DNA of 64,000 nucleotides from Plantactinospora endophytica (lineage in GTDB: Bacteria > Actinomycetota > Actinomycetes > Mycobacteriales > Micromonosporaceae): positions 434,001 to 498,000 of the forward strand of contig NZ_BONW01000002.1 of assembly GCF_016862915.1 (NCBI RefSeq), given 5' to 3'. Position 1 is the stretch's first letter, and every line of letters begins with the position of its first letter. Below are positions 49,852-57,627 of this stretch, piece after piece. The notes below the pieces were generated by a model. That model was not told the DNA's origin. It did not search any database and worked only from the letters and a program-made list of their open reading frames with translations. The translations under genes and the position numbers were made by a program.

Positions 49852-50973
49852 GTGACCGCTGCCGATTACGCCGACCAACTCAAGGATCTTGACGCTACGC
49901 TCCGCAACATCGAGGCCGTCCTCGATGTTGATCGGCTGCGTCAGGCCAAGGCGGAACTGGAGGAGGCGGCCTCCGCGCCGGACCTGTGGGACGACCAGGC
50001 CCGCGCGCAGGATGTGACCTCCAAGCTTTCGTACGTCAACGGAGAGATCGCCAAGCTGGAGAGCCTGCGCGGTCGGCTCGACGACGCCCGGGTGCTGCTC
50101 GAACTCGCCGAGGCGGAGGCCGACGCGGGGGTGCTCGGCGAGGTCGAGACGGAGATCGGCGGGCTGACCAAGGCCATCCAGGAGATGGAGGTTCGTACCC
50201 TGCTGTCCGGGGAGTACGACTCCCGGGAGGCGCTGATCGCGATCCGGGCCGGTGCCGGTGGCGTCGACGCGGCCGACTTCGCCGAGATGCTGCTCCGGAT
50301 GTACCTGCGCTGGGCCGAGCGGCACGGCTACCCGACCGAGGTCTACGAGACGTCGTACGCCGAGGAGGCGGGGCTGAAGTCGGCCACCTTCGCGGTCAAG
50401 GTCCCGTACGCGTACGGGACGCTCAGTGTCGAGGCCGGCACGCACCGGCTGGTCCGGATCAGCCCGTTCGACAACCAGGGCCGCCGGCAGACCAGCTTCG
50501 CCGGGGTCGAGGTGCTGCCGGTCACCGAGCAGACCGACCATATCGACATTCCGGAGAACGAGCTCCGGGTCGACGTCTACCGGTCGTCGGGTCCCGGCGG
50601 GCAGAGCGTGAACACCACCGACTCGGCGGTGCGGATCACGCACATCCCGACCGGCATCGTGGTGACCTGCCAGAACGAGAAGTCCCAGCTCCAGAACAAG
50701 GCGTCCGCGCTGCGGGTGCTCCAGGCCCGGCTGCTGGAGCGCAAGCGCCGGGAGGAGCAGGCCAAACTGGAGGGCCTGAAGACCGACGCCGCCGGCTCGT
50801 GGGGCGACCAGATGCGGTCGTACGTCCTGCACCCTTATCAGATGGTGAAGGATCTGCGTACAGAACAGGAGACGGGCAACCCGGCTTCGGTGTTCGACGG
50901 TGATTTGGACGGTTTTATCGAGGCCGGGATCCGCTGGCGGAAACAGCGGCAGCTTGCCGGTGACGCCGCGTGA
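49852..50973 (+). CDS. prfB: Peptide chain release factor 2
   Basis: The 373-residue RF2 terminates translation at UGA and UAA. The SPF-type recognition segment [17 protein letters not shown] and the hydrolysis motif [20 protein letters not shown] are intact. There is no in-frame stop or frameshift site, unlike the autoregulated E. coli gene. GTG 49852 is preferred: a -10-like TACTCT (49838-49843) ends eight bases upstream and no ribosome-binding site is seen, so the mRNA is probably leaderless. An upstream TTG at 49843 is the alternative. It heads the prfB-ftsE-ftsX-smpB-ssrA block. Confidence 0.96.
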   Translation: MTAADYADQLKDLDATLRNIEAVLDVDRLRQAKAELEEAASAPDLWDDQARAQDVTSKLSYVNGEIAKLESLRGRLDDARVLLELAEAEADAGVLGEVETEIGGLTKAIQEMEVRTLLSGEYDSREALIAIRAGAGGVDAADFAEMLLRMYLRWAERHGYPTEVYETSYAEEAGLKSATFAVKVPYAYGTLSVEAGTHRLVRISPFDNQGRRQTSFAGVEVLPVTEQTDHIDIPENELRVDVYRSSGPGGQSVNTTDSAVRITHIPTGIVVTCQNEKSQLQNKASALRVLQARLLERKRREEQAKLEGLKTDAAGSWGDQMRSYVLHPYQMVKDLRTEQETGNPASVFDGDLDGFIEAGIRWRKQRQLAGDAA

Positions 50974-51137
50974 ACACGGCTCGCGTCCGTGTCGCTGCGT
51001 TGCGTCGACAGCGGTGATCGTTTCCATGTGCAGGGCGTGAGGAACGCCGGACGCAGTGCAGTTTCACGATAAATGTCGCACGGACAGGCCGGGCTCCGGG
51101 CTTGGCCTTTTCGTTACGACGCGTAGACTCACCACCC

Positions 51138-51818
51138 GTGATTCAGCTTGAGCAAGTGACGAAGACGTACCCGAAGGCGTCCCGGCCGTCGCTCGACAGC
51201 GTGTCGGTCTCGATCGAGAAGGGTGAGTTCGTCTTCTTCATCGGTCCCTCCGGTTCCGGCAAGTCGACAATCATCAAGCTGCTGCTGCACGAGGTGACGC
51301 CCAACAAGGGCCGGGTGATGGTCAACAACAAGGACGTCACCTCGATGCGTTCCTGGAAGATCCCGAACTTCCGGCGCTCGATCGGCTGCGTCTTCCAGGA
51401 CTTCCGGCTGCTGCCCAACCGCACCGCGTACGAGAACGTCGCGTTCGCCCTCGAAGTCATCGGCAAGACCAAGGCGGTCGCCCGCCGGGTCGTGCCCGAG
51501 GTGCTGGAACTGGTCGGGCTCGGTGGCAAGGAGCACCGCTACCCGCACGAACTCTCCGGCGGTGAGCAGCAGCGCGTGGCGGTGGCCCGGGCGTTCGTCA
51601 ACCGGCCGCTGATCCTGCTGGCCGACGAGCCCACCGGAAACCTCGACCCGGACACCTCGATCGAGATCATGCGTCTGCTGGACCGGATCAACCGCACCGG
51701 TACCACGGTCGTGATGGTCACCCACGACTCCAACATCGTCAACCAGATGCGCCGTCGCGTCATCGAGATCGAGAGTGGTCGCATCGTGCGTGACCAGGCC
51801 CGGGGCGTCTACGGCTGA
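51138..51818 (+). CDS. ftsE: Cell-division ATP-binding protein FtsE
   Basis: This 226-residue ABC ATPase works with FtsX to activate peptidoglycan hydrolases at the septum. Walker A is [10 protein letters not shown], the Q-loop [13 protein letters not shown], the signature [14 protein letters not shown] and Walker [15 protein letters not shown], followed by MVTHD. The GTG start at 51138 lies eight bases after a -10-like TAGACT (51124-51129) and has no ribosome-binding site, so it appears leaderless. ftsX follows after 104 bp. Confidence 0.97.
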   Translation: MIQLEQVTKTYPKASRPSLDSVSVSIEKGEFVFFIGPSGSGKSTIIKLLLHEVTPNKGRVMVNNKDVTSMRSWKIPNFRRSIGCVFQDFRLLPNRTAYENVAFALEVIGKTKAVARRVVPEVLELVGLGGKEHRYPHELSGGEQQRVAVARAFVNRPLILLADEPTGNLDPDTSIEIMRLLDRINRTGTTVVMVTHDSNIVNQMRRRVIEIESGRIVRDQARGVYG

Positions 51819-51922
51819 CCGTGTCCCCGTCGGCCCCGGCCGGACCTGCCCCCGGTCCGGCCCGACACCGGCCCTGATTCGACGACGAACGACTCCTGCG
51901 GAGATCCGGAAGGAACCCCCCG

Positions 51923-52798
51923 ATGCGCTTGAAATACGTCCTGTCCGAGGTGTTGGTCGGGCTGTGGCGCAACGTGACCATGACCATCGCGATGATCATC
52001 ACGATGGCGGTCTCACTGACCATGCTCGGCGCGAGCGGCCTGATGTACCTCCAGGTCGACGCCATGAAAGACGCGTACTACAAGGACATCGAGGTATCGA
52101 TCTTCCTCGTCGCGGGCGTGACCGAGGAACAGCGCACCCAGTTGCAGACCGACCTGGAGGGCGACCCGCTCGTCCGGGAGGTCAAGTACGAGTCCAAGCA
52201 GGAGGCGTACGAGCGGTTCCAGAAGCTCTTCGCCGACTCGCCCGACCTCGTCAAGGCGGTGCAGGCGGACAAGCTCCCCGAGTCGTTCCGGGTCAATCTG
52301 GTCGACCCGGAGCAGTACCAGAAGATCTTCGACACCTACAAGGGTCGCGAGGGCATCGACGACATCATCGACCAGCGTCGCCTGCTCGAACAGATCTTCA
52401 ACATCCTCGGCGCGGTCCAGAACATGGCCCTGGTGTCGGCCTCGGTGATGGCGATCGCCGCGCTGCTGCTGGTCGCGAACACGATCCAGGTGGCCGCCTA
52501 CAGCAAGCGCCGCGAGGTCGCGGTGATGAAGCTGGTCGGTGCCTCGAACTGGTTCATCCAGGCGCCGTTCGTGCTGGAGGCGGTGGTGGCCGGCCTGCTC
52601 GGCGCGATCATCGGCTTCGGTGCGCTGGTGCTGGGCAAGATCTTCCTGCTGGACGGTTCGCTGCGGGACCTCACCGACCTGCTCACTCCGATCGAGTGGA
52701 GCACGGTGCTGCTGATGTTCCCGTTCATGGCCGGGGTCGGTGGTCTGGTCAGCGCCGTCACCGCCTGGGTGACGCTCCGGTTCTACCTGAGGGTCTAG
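51923..52798 (+). CDS. ftsX: Cell-division permease-like protein FtsX
   Basis: The 291-residue membrane protein has the FtsX layout: one N-terminal transmembrane helix (about 20-42) and an extracytoplasmic domain (about 43-165, with VSIFLVAGVTEEQRTQLQ). Three C-terminal helices follow, with the cytoplasmic SKRREVAVMKLVGASNWFI loop that contacts FtsE. Start ATG 51923 behind GGAAGGAA. It forms the FtsEX complex that transmits ATP hydrolysis to cell-wall hydrolases. Confidence 0.97.
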   Translation: MRLKYVLSEVLVGLWRNVTMTIAMIITMAVSLTMLGASGLMYLQVDAMKDAYYKDIEVSIFLVAGVTEEQRTQLQTDLEGDPLVREVKYESKQEAYERFQKLFADSPDLVKAVQADKLPESFRVNLVDPEQYQKIFDTYKGREGIDDIIDQRRLLEQIFNILGAVQNMALVSASVMAIAALLLVANTIQVAAYSKRREVAVMKLVGASNWFIQAPFVLEAVVAGLLGAIIGFGALVLGKIFLLDGSLRDLTDLLTPIEWSTVLLMFPFMAGVGGLVSAVTAWVTLRFYLRV

Positions 52799-52834
52799 CT
52801 TCCTCCCGCCGCTGACGCGGCTTCCGATCGACCG

Positions 52835-52878
52835 CAGGGCCTCCGGTGCGCGTGGAAAAGCGTGAGCCGGAGGCCCTG
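52835..52878 (+). terminator. Hairpin after ftsX
   Basis: CAGGGCCTCCGG (52835-52846) pairs exactly with CCGGAGGCCCTG (52867-52878), 36 bp after the ftsX stop. The loop is 20 bases. Confidence 0.65.
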
Positions 52879-52930
52879 TGTCGCGAGGTAGCATTGCGCG
52901 GTTGTCCACAGGTACGACGAGGAGAGGGGT

Positions 52931-53416
52931 GTGGCGCCGATGCCACGGGAGAAGGGGCGGAAGGTCGTCGCCTCCAACCGCAAGGCGCGGCACGACTACG
53001 CCATCCTCGACACCTACGAGGCGGGCATGGCGCTGACCGGTACCGAGGTCAAGTCGCTGCGCGCCGGACGGGCGTCCCTGGTCGACGCCTTCGCCCAGGA
53101 GCGGGACGGCGAGATCTACCTACACGGGATGCACATCCCGGAGTACGCCCAGGGGACGTGGACCAACCACGAACCCCGGCGTACCCGCAAACTGCTGCTC
53201 AACCGCCAGGAGATCAGCCGACTGATCGGCAAGTTGAAGGAGAGCGGCCTGACCCTGGTGCCGCTGTCGGTGTACTTCTCGGACGGCTGGGCCAAGGTCG
53301 AGATCGGCCTGGCCAAGGGCAAGAAGTCGTACGACAAGCGGCAGGACCTGGCCAAGCGGGACGCCGATCGGGAGATCGCCAAGGTGGCCGGCCGGCGCGG
53401 CAAGGGCATGGGCTGA
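52931..53416 (+). CDS. smpB: SsrA-binding protein SmpB
   Basis: The 161-residue SmpB brings tmRNA to stalled ribosomes. It has the OB-fold core [47 protein letters not shown] and the basic C-terminal tail [21 protein letters not shown] that mimics the missing mRNA. GTG 52931 with GGAGAGG at proper distance is preferred over ATG 52940. Its partner ssrA lies 231 bp downstream on the same strand. Confidence 0.97.
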   Translation: MAPMPREKGRKVVASNRKARHDYAILDTYEAGMALTGTEVKSLRAGRASLVDAFAQERDGEIYLHGMHIPEYAQGTWTNHEPRRTRKLLLNRQEISRLIGKLKESGLTLVPLSVYFSDGWAKVEIGLAKGKKSYDKRQDLAKRDADREIAKVAGRRGKGMG

Positions 53417-53647
53417 CGTCCGGCCCCGGTCCTCCGGTGATTGCCCCGACGTCCCGTCCGGCCGGGAACGGTCCCACCCGGCCCGGAACGGCCTGTGACG
53501 CACGTTACCGCCGGCTGTCCGGCTCCGCCGGTGTGGCGGGCCGGTATCCGGAATGAAGTCGGCGGGCCGAGGCGTTAGGCTTGGGGTGGCCGCCGACAGG
53601 CGGTGCGGAAACTCTCTCGGTTCGTGTCCACGAGCCGGGAGGACACA

Positions 53648-54020
53648 GGGGGTGACTGGTTTCGACTTCGTACGTTAAGGCAGGGGAAGCGAGCCGAGGA
53701 AGCCGACGTCGTCTCGAGAATCGGTCGTCGGAAACCAATAAGCGCCAAGAGCAATCGCGCTGACTTCGCTCTCGCCGCCTGAGGCGAGTAGCAAGTCTGT
53801 CGGCCTGGGAGTGCCTTCGACCCAGCTAGCCGGCATCAGCTAGGAGGCTGGCCAACCGGACCCGGTCGCGGGGTCCGTGCGGCGAGATTAATCAGCGACT
53901 GGGCCCGTCACACCGACTCGCTCGCGTGATCGGAGGGGCCGAGTAGAGGCACAGCGAGCTGCGCTCGGAGAAGCCCTGGCAAGGCGACGAAGGACCCGGG
54001 TTCGATTCCCGGCACCTCCA
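53648..54020 (+). ncRNA. ssrA: Transfer-messenger RNA (tmRNA)
   Basis: The 5' GGGGGTG (53648-53654) pairs with CACCTCC (54013-54019), closing the tRNA-like domain. The TGGTTTCGAC block, the T-arm GGTTCGATTCC and the discriminator A at 54020 are typical; CCA is not encoded. The tag frame at 53744-53782 reads AKSNRADFALAA followed by TGA, with the ALAA ending recognised by Clp-type proteases. Only 231 bp separate it from smpB. A perfect hairpin terminator follows. Confidence 0.96.
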
Positions 54021-54032
54021 CGACGTCGATGG

Positions 54033-54065
54033 CTGCGCCCCGGTCCACCACGGACCGGGGCGCAG
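54033..54065 (+). terminator. ssrA terminator
   Basis: A perfect 14-bp stem (54033-54046 with 54052-54065) around a 5-base loop lies 13 bp after the tmRNA 3' end. It is followed by a weak CTTTCC. Confidence 0.82.
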
Positions 54066-54238
54066 TCGCCTTTCCGGCTTCGCCGGTCCCGCCAGGGTGG
54101 TCGGCGGTGCTGCTGGGGTGGCTGAGGCCGCTGGGGCCAGTGGGGCAGATGAGCCGCACCGCAAGGCTCGACAGCGGTACGCGGCTGGCAGCACCATCGT
54201 GGATACATCCGGTAGGTGCCGCTCCGCGGGAGGTGGTT

Positions 54239-54745
54239 ATGCCGACCAACCCGAACCAGCACCAGCTATCGATCCCCACGCCGCCCGCGTCGCCGTCACC
54301 GGAGACGCCGTCCGGGTCGGCCACGGTGCGGATGGTCAGACGTCGACGGGCGGCGTTGCGCAGCGAGATCCAGTTCCTGGAGCAGGCGCTCGCCGCACCG
54401 GCCCGGGATCCGGGCTGGCGACCCCGGGTCCGGTCCAGCCTCGGTGGACTGCGGGGCGCCTTCGCCGAGCACATGGTGGTCACCGAGGGGCCGGACGGGC
54501 TCTACGCCGAACTGCTGGACCACGCGCCCCGGCTGGCCCGGGGCGTACACGTGCTGATCCGGGAACATGTCGCGGTGGTCGCCACGATGGCTGCCCTGCA
54601 ACGTCGGGTCGACCTGCCGGAGATCGGTGTGAGCGAGCTGCGGAACCGGGCCACCGATCTGCTCCGGGAACTGTCCCGGCACCGGCAGCGCGGCGCGGAC
54701 CTGGTCTACGAGGCGTACCAGACGGACATCGGCGGGGAGACCTGA
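54239..54745 (+). CDS. Hemerythrin-like helical protein
   Basis: The 168-residue protein has a Pro-rich start and a basic helix (VRMVRRRRAALRSEI). A four-helix region follows with His/Glu at hemerythrin-like spacings: AFAEHMVVTEGPDGLYAELL, VHVLIREHVAVVATM and LLRELSRHRQRGADLVYEAY. An HHE-type oxygen- or iron-binding domain is plausible but not proven. ATG 54239 with GGGAGG upstream. The gene lies alone between the ssrA terminator and the convergent mtnP. Confidence 0.65.
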   Translation: MPTNPNQHQLSIPTPPASPSPETPSGSATVRMVRRRRAALRSEIQFLEQALAAPARDPGWRPRVRSSLGGLRGAFAEHMVVTEGPDGLYAELLDHAPRLARGVHVLIREHVAVVATMAALQRRVDLPEIGVSELRNRATDLLRELSRHRQRGADLVYEAYQTDIGGET

Positions 54746-54786
54746 CGGGGTACCCGGCGGGTTGTCCCGACCCGGGCTAGAAGTGC

Positions 54787-55590
54787 TCAGGGCAGGTCGA
54801 TCGGCAGCTTGATGCCGTCGAGGCTGTGCGGGCACGGGCAGTCGCGGTCGGTGGAGAGCCGGCCGACGGCGTCGAGCAGTACCTCGCGTAGCCGCGCGGT
54901 GTTCTCGCCGAAGACCCGGAACACCTCCTCCTGGGTCACCGCGTGCCCGCCCTCCACGCCCGCGTCGAGGTCGGTGACCAGCGCCACGGCGGTGTAGCAG
55001 AGCGCCAGCTCGCGGGCGAGTACCGCCTCCGGATGACCGGTCATGTTGATGATCGCGCCACCGATCGCGGAGTACCAGCGGGACTCGGCCCGGGTGGAGA
55101 ACCTCGGCCCCTCCACCACCACCATCGTGCCGCCGTCGTGCGCCTCGATGCCGTGCGCGGCCGTGGCGGCCAGCACCGTACCCCGGCCGCGCGGGCAGTA
55201 CGGGTCGGCGAACGAGACGTGCACCGCGCCCTTGTCGTAGTAGGTCTGGGCCCGGCCACTGGTCCGGTCGACGAGCTGGTCCGGGACGACGAACGTGCCG
55301 GGGCCGAGTTCCGGCCGCAGCCCGCCGACCGCGCAGGGGGCGAGGATCTGGCGTACGCCGATCGACCGCAACGCCCACAGGTTCGCCCGGTACGGAATCA
55401 GGTGTGGCGGAAAGCGGTGGTCGCGCCCGTGCCGGGGCAGGAACGCGACCGCACGTCCGGCCACCCGCGCGACGGTGATCGGATCGGACGGCGGTCCGTA
55501 CGGCGTCTCGACCTGGTGCTCGGTAGCGTCCTCCAGCAGCGCGTAGAGGCCGGATCCGCCGATCACCGCGAGTTCCGCCTGCGGACCCAT
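54787..55590 (-). CDS. mtnP: S-methyl-5'-thioadenosine phosphorylase
   Basis: The 267-residue enzyme cleaves methylthioadenosine to adenine and methylthioribose-1-phosphate in methionine salvage. Family features are AVIGGSGLYALLE, the phosphate-binding FLPRHGRDHRFPPHLIPYRANLW, CAVGGLRPELGPG and the base-binding EGPRFSTRAESRWYS and INMTGHPEAVLARE. A CPCPHSLDGIKLPI tail ends the protein. ATG at 55590. It ends close to the hemerythrin-like gene on the other strand. Confidence 0.92.
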   Translation of the reverse strand: MGPQAELAVIGGSGLYALLEDATEHQVETPYGPPSDPITVARVAGRAVAFLPRHGRDHRFPPHLIPYRANLWALRSIGVRQILAPCAVGGLRPELGPGTFVVPDQLVDRTSGRAQTYYDKGAVHVSFADPYCPRGRGTVLAATAAHGIEAHDGGTMVVVEGPRFSTRAESRWYSAIGGAIINMTGHPEAVLARELALCYTAVALVTDLDAGVEGGHAVTQEEVFRVFGENTARLREVLLDAVGRLSTDRDCPCPHSLDGIKLPIDLP

Positions 55591-55708
55591 CGTCCCCCGC
55601 CTCTCCCGTTCCGGTCTCGTCCGGCTCGCCAGATTGTCGTGAAAGCGCTCTGTGGACTAGCCCTACAGACCTTAACCAGCGCCAGTGCCGCAAGCTATGG
55701 TGCGTGGC

Positions 55709-55846
55709 ATGGCGTTTACTGCGCGCAGGATCACCATCGATCCTGCGGATCCGGCGAGGCCGGTGAAGTACCGGGTCGTGGCGACCGACGACGAGACGCG
55801 GCGGCGGCCCGGGGAGTGGTCTCTGGTCCTCGGGCCGGCCGAGTAA
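55709..55846 (+). CDS. 45-residue small protein, apparently leaderless
   Basis: The frame reads MAFTARRITIDPADPARPVKY through to SLVLGPAE, a balanced composition with alternating hydrophobic residues that suggests a small beta-rich protein. A -10-like TATGGT (55696-55701) lies seven bases before the ATG and TTAACC (55672-55677) is at -35 distance, so the mRNA should start at the ATG. The stop is three bases before a GTG in the YqgE frame, suggesting co-transcription. No family is recognised. Confidence 0.6.
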   Translation: MAFTARRITIDPADPARPVKYRVVATDDETRRRPGEWSLVLGPAE

Positions 55847-55894
55847 CGGGTGGCTGGCGTGTTCGGCGAGGGGCAGGCGATCGGGGGACGGTCA

Positions 55895-56449
55895 ATGGAG
55901 TCGATGACCGGTCAACTACTGGTCGCGACCCCTGCGCTCAAGGACCCGAACTTCGACCGGACCGTGGTGCTGCTGGTCGCCCACGAGGCGGGCGGCGCAC
56001 TCGGGGTGGTGCTCAACCGCGCCACCGAGGTACCGGTCTCCGAGGTACTCGGTGCCTGGGGCGGACTCGCCCGGGACCCGGCGGTGCTCTTCGAGGGCGG
56101 CCCGGTGCAGCCGGAGTCGGCGATCTGCCTGGCCCGGATGCGTACCCCGACCCAGCGGGTCAAGGGCATCCACCAGGTCACCGGCGCGGTCGGCACGGTG
56201 GATCTGTCGGTGGACCCGGACCGGCTCCGGGACGCGGTCACCGGCATCCGGGTCTTCGCCGGATACTCGGGCTGGTCGCCAGGGCAGGTGGAGGAGGAGG
56301 TCGCCCGGGGATCCTGGTTCGTCCTGGACGCGCTGCCCGGTGACGCGTTCATGGAGCGCCCCGACGATCTGTGGCCGATGGTGTTGCGCCGGCAGGGCGG
56401 GATCATGGCGGCGGTGGCGCACTTCCCACCGGACGTACTGCTGAACTGA
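55895..56449 (+). CDS. YqgE/AlgH family protein (UPF0301)
   Basis: The 184-residue protein matches UPF0301: MTGQLLVATPALKDPNFDRTVVLLVAHE, GALGVVLNRATEVPVSEVL, FEGGPVQPESAICLAR and FAGYSGWSPGQVEEE. Family members have been linked to transcription or iron/copper handling without a settled function. ATG 55895 behind GGGGGA matches the family N-terminus; an in-frame GTG at 55850 would add 15 residues and sits just behind the stop of the small upstream gene. Confidence 0.9.
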   Translation: MESMTGQLLVATPALKDPNFDRTVVLLVAHEAGGALGVVLNRATEVPVSEVLGAWGGLARDPAVLFEGGPVQPESAICLARMRTPTQRVKGIHQVTGAVGTVDLSVDPDRLRDAVTGIRVFAGYSGWSPGQVEEEVARGSWFVLDALPGDAFMERPDDLWPMVLRRQGGIMAAVAHFPPDVLLN

Positions 56450-56543
56450 CCCGGGGCGGTACGACGGCCCCTCGGATGACCGGGGCCGTGCGGGTGTGTA
56501 CTATTGCGCGGGTGCCCGGGAGATCGGGCAGGCAGTAAAGCAA

Positions 56544-56616
56544 GGGGCCGTGGCGCAGCTGGTAGCGCACCACACTGGCAGTGTGGGGGTCAGGGGTTCG
56601 AGTCCCCTCGGCTCCA
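56544..56616 (+). tRNA. tRNA-Ala (anticodon GGC)
   Basis: A 73-nt cloverleaf: acceptor GGGGCCG (56544-56550) with CGGCTCC (56609-56615), D-arm GCGCAGCTGGTAGCGC, anticodon stem-loop with GGC in CTGGCAG, T-loop GGTTCGAGTCC and discriminator A. CCA is not encoded. Its 3' half is duplicated at 59.8 kb, suggesting use as an integration site. Confidence 0.95.
56577..56598 (+). repeat. Left copy of the 22-bp att-like direct repeat
   Basis: Covers the anticodon loop through the first part of the T-arm of tRNA-Ala. It is identical to 59805-59826. Confidence 0.85.
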
Positions 56617-56634
56617 CCCTGAGCGTTACTGAGA

Positions 56635-56684
56635 CCGAAGCCCTGGTCAGGAGCGAGCCTCCTGACCAGGGCTTCGGCTATTTT
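56635..56684 (+). terminator. Rho-independent terminator after tRNA-Ala
   Basis: A perfect 18-bp stem (56635-56652 with 56660-56677) around a 7-base loop is followed by CTATTTT. It is the strongest intrinsic terminator in the window. Confidence 0.9.
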
Positions 56685-57178
56685 CGTAGTGGTGCGGCCG
56701 TACGTGCCACATCAAGTTGTGATCTTGGCCTGCGTTCAGTCGATCAGGCGTCTAATGCTTTGACCACGAGCATCCGTGGTCTTGCGCGACGCGTCGCGGG
56801 CGTTTGCCCGGGCGGCGTAGACCCGCTTCGTCCCAACCGGACTAGGACTCAGCGGGCGGGATCCATCGGTTCGACGAGTTTGATCGACACGGTCGCGTAT
56901 GTGATCAAGGCGACGGGTCGAGGTGCGGGAATGGTAGAACGATCTACCATATATGCTCCCAAAACTTGTCAATTGGGAGACCGCATCAAGGTATGAGATC
57001 CAGCGATCGCCGTTGCAGGTTGATCGAACCCGGCCGGAATCCAGCAGGCGCTCAGCATGGCTGTTGGCGCGGAGCGGAACGCGAGCGCGACAACACCTGG
57101 CTGACCTTCGCACCGCGCACGGTACAGGGGCAGAGGTACGGCGGTAGAGAGCACCGCAACCGTCGTGATTTAAGGCGG
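56685..57178. other. Gene-free left part of the island with two inverted repeats
   Basis: No credible coding frame is seen in about 490 bp, although base composition is lower in G+C than the core genome. ATGGTAGA (56931-56938) and TCTACCAT (56943-56950) form a perfect 8-bp inverted repeat with a 4-bp centre. CTCCCAA and TTGGGAG (about 56957-56980) form another. A minus-strand TTGACA (complement of 56968-56973) lies between them. This looks like the control region of a lost gene such as an integrase or repressor, which is inference. Confidence 0.4.
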
Positions 57179-57541
57179 CTACGGTTGACGGGGGTCTGTG
57201 CGCGATGCCTTGGCAGCCGATCCGCGCGCCTCCTCGATGGGGTATCGGATAGCGGAGTCTGTCAGCTTGTCGTGTGCTGCCTGTATCAGGTCGACCCCGA
57301 GAACGTCTGCGAGCCGGGTCAGGTAGATCATCACGTCGCCGATCTCCGCGCGGACGCCTTCAGCGGCGGAAGTGTCCATGACGACCACGGACTCCTCGGG
57401 TGTGAGCCACTGCAGTTCGGCCAGGAGTTCACCAACCTCCCCGGCCAAGGCCATTGCGAGGTTCTTGGGGGTATGAAACTGCTGCCAGTCCCGGCCCTCC
57501 GCGAATGCCCGTAACCGCGCGGCCAAGTCTTCGTAAGACAT
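57179..57541 (-). CDS. MazG-like nucleotide pyrophosphohydrolase
   Basis: The 120-residue all-alpha NTP pyrophosphatase starts MSYEDLAARLRAFAEGRDWQ. The two metal-binding helices are AGEVGELLAELQWL and RAEIGDVMIYLTRLADVLGVDL, matching the MazG/RS21-C6 E-x(2)-E and E-x(2)-D pattern. Such enzymes hydrolyse (d)NTPs to monophosphates and pyrophosphate, cleaning the pool or starving phage replication. It lies 86 bp downstream of the nuclease-helicase on the same strand and is probably co-transcribed. The ATG at 57541 has GGAAGG upstream. It is a single compact domain, not the tandem MazG of E. coli. Confidence 0.88.
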   Translation of the reverse strand: MSYEDLAARLRAFAEGRDWQQFHTPKNLAMALAGEVGELLAELQWLTPEESVVVMDTSAAEGVRAEIGDVMIYLTRLADVLGVDLIQAAHDKLTDSAIRYPIEEARGSAAKASRTDPRQP

Positions 57542-57627
57542 GGGCTCGCCCTTCCTTCCGTGGTCGACTCCAGCCGCAACGGTACGGGCCCGCCGGTCGC
57601 GACGACGGACCCGGCGAGCCCCGGTGG

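Noticed and set aside
49843-50973. Programmed frameshift in prfB
   Set aside because: The frame is continuous from the start to the GGQ domain, without an early UGA.
53648-54020. Small protein genes inside the tmRNA region
   Set aside because: Open frames here are explained by the structured tmRNA; only the 12-codon tag is translated.
56736-57113. 125-codon minus-strand ORF as an integrase remnant
   Set aside because: I looked for tyrosine-recombinase motifs (R...HxLR...Y) in this and the plus-strand frames and found none.
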